Below are positions 21,506 through 43,700 of a DNA stretch of 64,000 bases, one piece after another. Under the pieces are notes generated by a model. That model did no database searches and was not told where the DNA came from. It worked only from the letters and a program-made list of their open reading frames with translations. This stretch comes from Amyelois transitella (Eukaryota > Arthropoda > Insecta > Lepidoptera > Pyralidae), in NCBI RefSeq assembly GCF_032362555.1, contig NC_083527.1, forward strand, positions 1,240,001-1,304,000. The letters run 5' to 3'. The position numbers and the translations under genes are program-made. Each line of letters opens with the position of its first letter. Positions within the stretch are counted from its first letter, which is position 1.

Positions 21506-21640
21506 AAGAAATTTGTTAAAAAAATTTAAAAGAACTAGGATATGTTAGACCAAAATAAATCCTTTTTATTGTGCGCTTTTAATGTTAATTCACTGCACAA
21601 TATATAGCTTAACTACAATGACAGCAGACCCTGTAGCACG

Positions 21641-21832
21641 GGGTTGTCGTAAAAGGCGGCTAAGGGATAGGCTTATAAACTTGAGATTCTTCTTTTAGGC
21701 GATGGTTTATCAACCTGTCACTATTTGAATCTCAATTCTATCACAGCCTAACAGCTGAACGTTGCCTGGCAGTATTTCAAGACTGCTGGCTCTGTTTACC
21801 CCGCAAGGGATATATAGACTTGATTATATGAA
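21641..21832 (+). mobile_element. RS1 SINE copy, head truncated
   Basis: From ggttgtcgtaaaaggc to the cttgattatatg tail. Lies 40 nt from the gene A exon 14a stop, antisense to the gene. Confidence 0.8.
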
Positions 21833-21870
21833 TTAATGAATTATATTAGGTATATTCATTCATCATCTTC

Positions 21871-32918
<11,048 letters not shown>

Positions 32919-34131
32919 GCTTATAAACTAAAACAACTTACTTTTAACTTAAAAAACTATATGATTTTTTCCTAAATAAAATGAAAACAAATATTTAGGT
33001 AGACGCTACGCTTGCCCGATTGCCGATTTTCATTCTATTCTCGCAATTTTCCCGTGACAGACCGAGACATTGACATTTGATCTTGTCACAATCTCGATTT
33101 GGTTGCGATTTTGCTTAAAGTATCAAAAAAAATTCAATTCAATTTAACTTATAAAGATAATTAAATAAATAAATAAAATGTTCTATACTATACTATTGCA
33201 AATGTATAAGGCACAAACACATAATATATATATTGCACTATATAATATACTACATTTTTAATATTAGGTAATTATTTTTAATATATAATTATTACATAGG
33301 TAAGTACAAAGATTACATAAATATCTACTGTTAAAATTTATAAATAGTATTAGCACTCGACAAAAGCGTGAGGATCGTATCGTACAGAGTTAAAGCTACA
33401 ATGATCCTCAACTCCCGCGAGAACAATAGCAAGTTTATACAGATACCCTCCATATCGTATTATTAGACGCCATTGTAAAAAACTGCTAATACTCTGCGCA
33501 AAGGCGACCTGATAACAAATATTTAATAATCTAGATAACTAGTGGTCATATGCGTCGTATTGATTTTTCCTTAATCTACTGTGTTGTACCTATATCTTTC
33601 ACTTTGAACTTCTAACTTTTTTGCTGTGTTTGTTCCTATTTGTGAACAATGATTTCTTCTGTGACTTTCTTCGGTGCCTTCTCATTTTTGAACAATGTGT
33701 GTTATGTGTTCTGGACTTATAATAAACTTCATAAAATACGGTAAGTTGTTTGGATTTGCTGTCTACGCACATCGGTTTGGTAAGTAATCAAACCCACGAT
33801 CCAATTATGAATAGTCGATTATGAACCTAAATGGAAAAAAAATTCTTTGTGGAAAACCTGACATCATGCCGGCCGGAAGTGAAGCGGAGAAGATCTTTAC
33901 TGTCATATAGTTTAAGACATTATCGCCATGACTACAATACATCATCATACGAGAATCATTTGAAAGACTTGAAAACGTTGCGCGAATACTTGCAACTTCT
34001 TAATAATTCTGAGGTCACGAGCGGGCGTCGGGAGCATCTTTATAATGAGATAGTACCGTGTCTTCTCTGCTAAGCTGGCCGCTGCTAGCCACTTCCATTT
34101 CAGTGTGAATTGAGCCTTAAACTTATTATCC

Positions 34132-34187
34132 TATAGCAACTTGCGAATAATGTAGAGAAAAATACGATTTATAAAATAAACTTATAT
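34132..34187. repeat. Direct repeat, copy 1
   Basis: tatagcaacttgcgaataatg and about 35 more bases recur at 34291-34346, 159 bp downstream, with a single visible difference near the end. Confidence 0.85.
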
Positions 34188-34290
34188 TCTATCGGCGATT
34201 TATTCCTGATGCTGCCAAAATACAAGCTCCACTTAATATAGTTCTAGGAGGTCCAAAATCAAAAGGTTCTCAACCCATCACGTCGGGGTA

Positions 34291-34346
34291 TATAGCAACT
34301 TGCGAATAATGTAGAGAAAAATACGATTTATAAAATAAACATATAT
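34291..34346. repeat. Direct repeat, copy 2
   Basis: Second copy of the 34132-34187 unit, about 400 bp upstream of the gene B start codon. Confidence 0.85.
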
Positions 34347-34749
34347 TAGTTGTTATAATCCCATTTCCAAATTTTATATTCAGGCAAACTAGCCAACCTT
34401 AAAATTTCTTCTTCACCACTAAAGAAGTTTACACTAAATTTATTAAATTCGAATGACGAGTAAAGACGTGGTCAGTCAAGTTCTATACAATTTTGGGTGT
34501 AACATGGCCGAAAAAGCGCTACATAAATGAAGCAACTTAAGGCGTTATGTGAGCAACACTGCATATTGATATTGTTTGTTTCATTCATGCCGAGTATTGC
34601 CGAGTTGCCGAGTTTCATGAGCTAGGACAAGACATACATATTACCTATCTCTATTTAGTTTGTGGATAACACTTATCCAAACATACATGCAAAATAATGC
34701 AATGTATTGTATGTCATTCAGTATTTAATGCAAGTTGAATTAATAAATA

Positions 34750-37700
34750 ATGTCCGACCTGAAAATTTGTAGAATTTGTTTACGGACTGAGTGTAACGTG
34801 TACGAATATGAACGATTCCAACTCAAGTATTATTATGAAGAAATATTGGCATCTAAAGTAAGTTTATAATTTAAAATTAAATTATCAAAGTATGCTTGAG
34901 CCGCAAGTTTAAAGCAAAAGCTGTAGTCAATTATTTTTAATGATTGTTTACATATAATTTTACGCAGATCCGTCAAAAATCGATCAGAAGGGACCGGCCT
35001 TTTTTATAGAAACTTTCAGTAAAATAACTCTGCAAGAGCGTCCATGGTCGAAAGATTTAGGTGCCCTGCTAAAAAAAAATAGAACAAGTAAAGCGTGTGG
35101 GCGTTCAAATCCTGCCTAGGCCATGTACTCTTTTCTGAGTTTATGTACCTACATTAGTTTGAGGGCTAACATGCTTAATGTGACACCTGTGCAATTTATA
35201 AACTATTGCACATTAAACAAGCATATATTTTTATTCAACTTTTGCCACTAAATAGTGTGTTAAACATAAGTATGAAAACTTCATCTCACTTTTACAGATC
35301 CCGGAGCCTGACTTATTACCTCACTATTTCTGCTATGAGTGTGTTGCTTTACTGTGCAAATTTCACAAGTTCAAAAGAAAATGCTTCACGGGTCAGATGG
35401 TACTTCAAGAGATGCTTTGCAGTGGAGCGGTAGGTGTCTTAGATGCAGGAATAATAGAATAGAACTTTGTATTTTAATGTTTCTACCTACATACATAAAA
35501 TAATGCCTCTTTACCTCTTTTCTTTTTCTTTTTTTATTTTTAATGTTTCTACCTGTTTATTAAAATCATAACTCTATTTATTTTCTACTGCACCAATCTG
35601 TATATTAATTATTGTCATAGGCCTCCTGCAACATGGTCCACTACTCCTTGTCAGCTGCTTCTCTTGTGCATGTGCCATCAGCTATAGATTTGACACCATC
35701 CACCCATTGTCTAAATAGTTTGTCATAATTTCTCTTTCTGTGTTTGTAATAATTACTTTATTATTTGTATTATTGTTTGTAAACTCTTTATTGCACATGA
35801 AAAGAAATTTTTGAATAGAAATGAAAAGAAAATTTTATAACAGGTGTATAATCTACCTGTTATAAAAAAAATAAAAAAAAACACTTATGATTATAAAATT
35901 TTGTTTTTCGCAGATAACTTACCAAGCTGTTTACGAAGTGGACAAGAAAAGTAAATCTCTAGATTCCAGTCTCGGCATCATTATGGTCTCCAATCGTGTC
36001 AAAACATACACTATGCTAGAGACGAATGCGAGTAGCGATGACGAAATATACAATGATGATACAGACTTTAATCATGATCTTACAGAAATAAATAATAAAG
36101 AAATTAAACAGGTTATTGATACAAATGAGTCTGAAATACAACATACAAATGTATCAAGTCAATTAGAAAACGTTCAAATTATAAGTATTAAGTCGGAAAA
36201 AGAGGATGTTTATGATGCAACGGAATATAAGTTTGAAGCCGATATAAAAATTAAGAAATTGAGTTCGTTATATTGGAAGAGGATAAATCTTAGCGAGGAA
36301 GAGGCTGTGACTGAATTTAGGGCTTGTGCGAAGAACCCTAAATATCTAAAAGCTAAATATCAGTGTATGATGTGTTTCAAAGGGTTTTCTAAAGAGGAAA
36401 TGCTGAAGAGGCATCATCAATCGCGACATAGTGAGGTAAATATTAATGTTTATACAATCAGTTTAGAATATTTCAACACTTTGGTGTATGGTTCTTGAAC
36501 TTTTAGGGACAACAACCCTTTCTCTTTGGCCTTAATCTTGGATGATAAGTATTTATTATGAAATATAGTGTATCGTTAAGTTCACTTTGTACCTCAAAAT
36601 ACAAGTATCGAACTTCGAGGCTAACTCAATCTGTCTAATTGGACCCGTATATACATATTATATACATATAATTATTTATTTACAAATATTTAGTGCCGTG
36701 TGGTTCCCGGCACTAATAGAAAAATAATAGGAATACTCCGTCCCTATGGATGTCGTAAAAGGCGACTAAGGGCTATTTAGTTGGGGTTATTCTATTAGGC
36801 GACAGGCTAGCAACTTGTCACTATTCGAATCTCAATTCAAGCCAAAAAGCTGAACGCGGCCTACCAGTCTTTTCGAGACTGTTGCCTCTGTCTACCCCGC
36901 AAGGGATATAGACGTGATTCTATGTATGTATGTACGTATGTGCAAATATTTGTATGTTTTACTATCATGGTGCAATAAAGATTTTTATCTATCTATGTGC
37001 CGTGTGGTTCCCGGCACCAATACAAAAAAGAATGGGACCACTCCATCTCTTTCCCATGGATGTCGCAAAAGCCGACTAAGGGGTAGGCTTATAAACTTGG
37101 GATTCTTCTTTTAGGCGATGGGCTAGCAACCTGTCTCTATTTGAATCTCAATCCTATCTTAAAGCCAAATAGCTGAACGTGGCCTATCAGTCTTTTCGAG
37201 ACTGTTGCCTCTGTCTACCCCGCAAGGGATATAGACGTGATTATATGTATGTATATATCTACAATCTATCTATCTATTTGTAATTTCTCACAGACAATCG
37301 GTCGTATGGAGTGCCGTTTCTGCAAGATGCGTTTCAGACACAATTGTTCACTAGTGAAACACATGCGCGCGCATTACAACAAGTTCCAGTGTCTGAGATG
37401 CGACCTAGTTTGTACTTTGGAGTGGGTATAATCATTTAATTATTTTTTTTCTGTGTTTTTTTATTATTTATGTGTGCCGTGTGGTTCCCGGCACCAATAC
37501 AAAAAAAAAAAGAATAGGACCACTCCATCTGTTTCCCATAGATGTCGTAAAAGGCGACTAAGGGATAGGCTTACAAACTTGGGATTCTTTTTTGGGTTAG
37601 CATTAGCAACCTGTCACTATTTGAATCTCAATTCTATCATTAAGCCAAACAGTTGAACGTGGCCATTCAGTCTTTTCAAGACTGTTGGCTGTGTCTACCC

Positions 37701-40700
37701 CGCAAGGTATATAGCCATATGTATGTATTTATGTATGTTCATTTAAGCTGTCTTAAATGCAGATTTTATCACGATATTTCTCCTCACCATATCGCCAAGA
37801 ACATCCGTTAACATTAATTTAGCATAGATACCGTATTCATTAGCGAATCAAAAAACATAACCCTTAGCTTGCAGTCGGGTAAAAATTTGTCATTGGTAGG
37901 TACATTATCGTAGTGGGATTCGAACCCGCCTACCGTGGAATAAGAACGCTTTTTGACTCTTGCACATGATTTATCGTTTTTTTTTTAAATTTATTTACAG
38001 GCAAACGGCACTTTTACATGACGAATATCACAGTGGCATAGTGAGAAAATGCGCGTTTTGCAATGAGGAGTTCAAGTTAGTATAATTTTATCAAAACACC
38101 AGCTGTGCCCGCGACTTCGTCCGCGTGGAATAGTTATTTTGGGCATCATTGAAGCCTTCAAGGATGAATAATTTCCCGTTTTTTTCACATTGTCCATTAT
38201 TTCTTTGCTCCTTATAGTTGCAGCGTGATGTTATATAGCCTAAAATCTTCCTCGATAAATGGTCTATTCAACGCTAAAAGAATTTTCAGCTCGAACCAGT
38301 AGTTGTTGAGATTAGCGCGTTCAAGCAAACAAACAAAGAAACTCTTCAGCTTTATAATATTAGTATGGATGTGTACAGAACGCCGACCATTAGTTTATTA
38401 ACCCTAAATATGCCGTGTGATTTCCGGCACTTTAGAATAGAACCACTCTCTTCCATGGATGTCGTAAAAGGCGATTAAGTGGCTTATAAACTTGGGATTC
38501 CTCTTGTAGGCGATGGGCTTAATTTATGTTCATTTCCAATGTAGGGCTTCTAGAGGCTTCTTAAATGGTTAATAACCTGACACTTCTTGAATCTCAATTG
38601 TATCATTAAGCCCTCCAGCCGAATGTGGCCTTTCAGTTTTTTCGAGGAATGCGGGAAGTAACTCTGTCTTACTGTTATGCTTTTACGCTTAAACCATAAT
38701 ACATACATACATAAAATCACGCCTCTTTCCCTTACGCTTAAACCACTGAAGCGATTTTAATAAATTTAATAAAATTTATATAGTTCTAATTTAGTCTATT
38801 CAACACAAAAATATTTTTTCAATTCGAACTAGTAGTTACAAAGAAACAAACTCTTCAGCTTTACAATATTAGTACCTATAGATTTGGTTGTGCAGTTCAC
38901 GCGTTTTATTTGTTCGACAGACACATGTCGACATACTATTCACATCTGCGCACGCACCGCAGCGAGTTCGTGTGTACTTTGTGCGGCGTCTCGTTCGTGA
39001 GTAAAGCTGGTTTGCACCAACACAAGAGGAGGAAGCATGTTTTAGATGAAGTTGTAAGTACTCTGATGATAATAAATAAATATACAGGGTGACTTTTAAT
39101 TCAACTGCCTAAATTTAACTGTTAAGTGTACTCATCTAAAGGATATTTAAAAACGTTAAAAGAAAATTATCGGTTCATATTTCAGAAAGTACGAAAAAAT
39201 AAAAGTAATGAAGATGTAATGAAGCATGGGCTTCTCAGCCGTTTGAGCCTATTTTCGCCGGCCGGGGTGATATGACGTATTTAGGATCGTGGATTTTGAT
39301 ACTTTTATTTTTTTCGTACTTTCTGAAATATGAACCGATAATTTTCTTTTAACGTTTTTAAATATCCTTTAGATGAGTACACTTAACAGTTAACTCAGTC
39401 ACTGTACCCATGTACAGTCTATGTTTAAAAGAATGCAGTTGTTTTAAATGTCATCCTGTATACGGGACAAATTACACAGATTGAGTTAGCCTCGGAAGTA
39501 AGTTCGAGACTTGTGTTACGAGATACTAACTCAACGATACTATATTTTATAATAAATACTCATATACCTAGATACATACATACATACATATGGTCACGTC
39601 TATATCTCTTGCGGGGTAGACAGAGACAACAGTCTTGAAAAGACTGAATGGCCACGTTCAGCTATTGGCTTAATGATAGAATTGAGATTCAAATAGTGAC
39701 AGGTTGCTAGCCCATCGTCTAAAAGAGGAATCCCAAGTTTATAAGCCTATCCCTTAGTCGCCTTTTACGACACCCATGGGAAAGAGATGGAGTGGTCCTA
39801 TTAATTCTGTAATGGTGCCGGGAACCACACGGCACATATACAACGACAATAATTGACGTTTTCTTTTGCAGGACAGCCCTGATGACTTTGAAGATTTGAA
39901 CACTTACTGTGCGAGGTGTGATATACGTTTTGAAACGAGGAAGGCATTTGAAGAGCATTTGTTTCATTCCACTATGCATACGGACAATTTAGGGTGAGAT
40001 TTATAAGTATTTAAATACCTGGGTAACCATTGTTATTTTGTTATCTGGTTCAAATCAAGGATCCATACATACCTATACAGGGTGACATTTAAAACAACTA
40101 CATCCTTTTAAACATAGACTATACCCATGCTTCTGAGCCATTTGCGCATATTTTTATTTAAATTAAACGTCATCATTTTCACATTTAAAAAACCCTCAAA
40201 AACTACGTCACACACTTTATTAAAGACCAATACTACAAAAAGAAATTAAAACTAAACATGTAAATAAATGTCTGAAAAATAAATTATTTTTCTAGTATCA
40301 AGATCAAGTAAAGTACAGAATTGTCGAGATCGCTCAGCTGAATGCATTGTGTCGTTGACCTCTGAATCTTACGCGTCGCTTTTCCGCCGGCCGGGGTGAT
40401 ATGACGTATTTAGGATCGTGGATTTTAATACTTTTATTTTTTTTCGTACTTTCTGAAATATGAACCGATATTTTTCTTTTAACGTTTTTAAACATCCTTT
40501 AGATGAGTACACTTAACAGTTAAATTTATGCAGTTGAATTAACAGTCATCCTGTATACATACAAACATTCATAAAATCATGCCTTTTTCCCGGAGGGGTA
40601 GGCAGAGACTACATCTTTCCACTCGCTTCTTCTTGCACTTGCACTTCATCCACATTCATAACTCTCTTCATGCAAGCTCCTCGGTTTCGGGTACTCTTGA

Positions 40701-43700
40701 CCTGACCCTTTGTCAGGACGACCTTAATTAATTAGGATGACCTCGAACCAAAGATATATTGATTTATAAATAACTCCTACAAAAGAATACAATTTATTTT
40801 TTGCAAATTCCACTGGAGCTATAGTTTTTATCGGGATGAAAAGTACCCTATGTCCTCTCTCCAGACTCTTAATTATATAAATATACGTAAAATTTCAAGA
40901 TTGGTTCATGCGATAACGATTGATGCGACAGCAAACAAACAAATACATAAACTTACTTTCTCATTATTATATTTGGGATTTATCAATAGTTTCAAAGTCA
41001 ACCAAACCATATTATATGGAAAAATATATTTCGAATGAAAATATAGTAAAACAATACGCTGAACGTGGCCTTTCAGTCTTTATAAGACTCTGTCTACCTC
41101 ATAATATAGACGTGATTATATGTATGTATGTATTTTTTTTCAGACAATTTAGTTAATCGACAACAATTTACTAAATCGTTATTTCTTTCATAATCGTTAG
41201 AGCCGTTTTCGAAAACGCTTGTACACGCGAGTCATAACCGCCCATAATCATTATATCTTATGCCAATATGTAATAAAAATGGTGTTGGTTTATTTCAGAG
41301 ACGATACTGAGGATGTTAAGAAAAAAATCTTAGGAAAAAAGGAAAAAGCCAAGGTTAGTTAAATTTATATCTTATATATCGCACCTCGCACCTCGTACCT
41401 CGTCAAGAAAGTGTTTGTTACACTCTGGAGAAGGTTTTAGAAAATTTAACCGACTTCGAAAAAGGTGGATATCGTATGGAAGCGGTTTTTTTTTTAATAT
41501 ATTTAGTTGGGATTCATATTATCGTTATTTTTTTCAGATCACTAATGCGCTAAGGAAAACGTACGTATTATGAAATATTTTTAAATATTGTCATGGTTTA
41601 AATCTGAAGGACATACATACATATATATATATAATCACGTCTATATCCCTTGCGAGATAGACAAAGCCAACAGTCTTGAAAAGACTGATATGCCACGTTC
41701 AGCTGTTTGGCTTAATGATAGAAATGAGATTCATATCACAGGTACACACAGACCATCGCCTAAAATAAGAATCCCAAGTTTATAAGCCGATCTCTTATTC
41801 GAGTTTTATGTGATTCCATTCCATTTTTCCATGGGAATGAAAATTCAAATTCAAATTCAAAATTTCAAAATTCAAAATTTTTATTCATTACTATAGGATA
41901 CTATATATCGCTTAATAATTGTCAAAACGTATGGTTTAACAACATTGGTTGACGTCAAATAAATTACTTAAAAACTAAGTTTACTGCCGCTTCCAAGGCA
42001 GTGCAGAAGAAATGAGACGGAGTTGTCCTATTCTTTTTTTTTTATTGGTGCCGGGAACCACACGGCGCCTTATTCCTTCTCAGTACTCCTAATGTTCATA
42101 GACTTGCTTCACATAGCTTTTATCTTTTTAAAGGAATACGGACGAAGATATAATCGGCATAAGTATTCCAAGAAAAAGGGTCAAGAAGGTCAGAAGGCTG
42201 CGTCGGAAACCCACAACTTGTTACCAGGTTAGTTAGTACCTAGTATATCAAGTTTCTTTTATAACATACTAGCGACCCGCCCCGGCTTCGCACGGGTGCA
42301 AAATTCGGAAAAAATTATACATAAAAACCTTCCTCTTGAATCACTCAACCTGTTACAAAAAACCGCATCAAAATCCGTTGCGTAATTTTAAAGATTTAAG
42401 CATACAGACAAACAGACTAAAATAGCGACTTTGTTTTATACTATGTAGTGATGTAATTTTTATTTGCACTTTGCACTAAATTATAAAGCTGAAGAGTTTG
42501 TTTGTTTGAACGCGCTAATTTCAGGAACTACGGTTCTAATTGAAATCTTTTTGTGTAGAATAGACCATTTATCTAGGAAGGCTTTATAACTTATTCATCC
42601 TTGAGGGCGCTTCAATGATGCCCAAAATATTTTTTCCACGCGGACGAAGTCGCGGGCACAGCTAGTTTCATAATAAATAACTACTTATACATATTTACCT
42701 CACTACGCCGCGACTGATGATGCCTCTTCAGCATTTCCTCTTTATACACTGATATTTAGTTAGTACATACATACATAAAATCACGCCTCTTTCCCGGAGG
42801 GGTAGGCAGAGACTACCTCTTTCCACTTGCCACGATCCCTGCATACTTCCTTTGCTTCATCCACATTCATAACATTTAGTTAGTCCTGAATATTTTTTTA
42901 TTTTCAGTGCGGGCAACACTTCGCAACTCAGCAGGCGTGTATGAAACACCATCTAGCGGAGCATCCCGGCACTTCGTTCTATTCTAACAACGAGAGAGCG
43001 ATTTGTGAAATTTGTGGAGCGTCTTTAGCTGTATGTTAATTTATTTTTTACATACATATATATAAATGTTACGTTCAGCTCACGTCTGGCTTAATGATAG
43101 GATTGATTTATTCAAATAGTGACAGGTTGCTAGCACATCGCCTTAAAAGAAGAATCCCAAGTTTATGAGCTACTGCAAACTACTGAAATCCATGGGAATG
43201 AGACGGAGTGGTCCTATTCTTTTTTTTTATTGGTGCCAGGAACCACACATTTATATATTATTAATTTTTTTAAGCTCCTTTTAAATAATTTCATTCACGG
43301 TTTGACTGGTATGCGGGTATGTATGTTTGTTCGCAATTATCGCGCGTTTCGCTGAACCGATTTTGATGCGGTATTCAGAAAAGTATTTGTTATACTTAGG
43401 AGAGGGTTTTTGAAATTTTACCGACTTTACAAGAAAGTAGGATATCGATTGGAGGCGACTCTTTTTACAAAAGTTATTTGGCTATGGATTAAATTGACAG
43501 GTTGCTAGCCCATCGCTTATAAGAAGAATCCCAAGTTTATATCCCCATATACCTTAGTCGCTTATTATAACATCCATGGGAAAGAGATGTAGTGGTAGTA
43601 CTATTTGTTTTTATACTGGTATCGGGAATCACACGGCATTTTTTTATCACATATTATCTATTACTCCAAAGTCTGTAATATATATATTTACTTGATAAAA

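Larger units (their letters stand above)
32919..34749. promoter_or_regulatory. Shared upstream region of the head-to-head ZAD genes
   Basis: The 1.83 kb between the two start codons holds no RS1, tS1 or Helitron that I recognise, unlike nearly every intron nearby. It should contain both promoters, perhaps as one bidirectional unit. I see no defined core-promoter motif. It includes an 80-codon open frame (33831-34073) that I do not accept as a gene, and a direct repeat at 34132-34346. Confidence 0.45.

Noticed and set aside
33831-34073. 80-codon open frame between the ZAD genes
   Set aside because: No recognisable domain, no splice partner, and the length is expected by chance. Kept only as part of the intergenic note.
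37237-37431. Separate small zinc-finger gene
   Set aside because: It is exon 4 of gene B read through its flanking intron.
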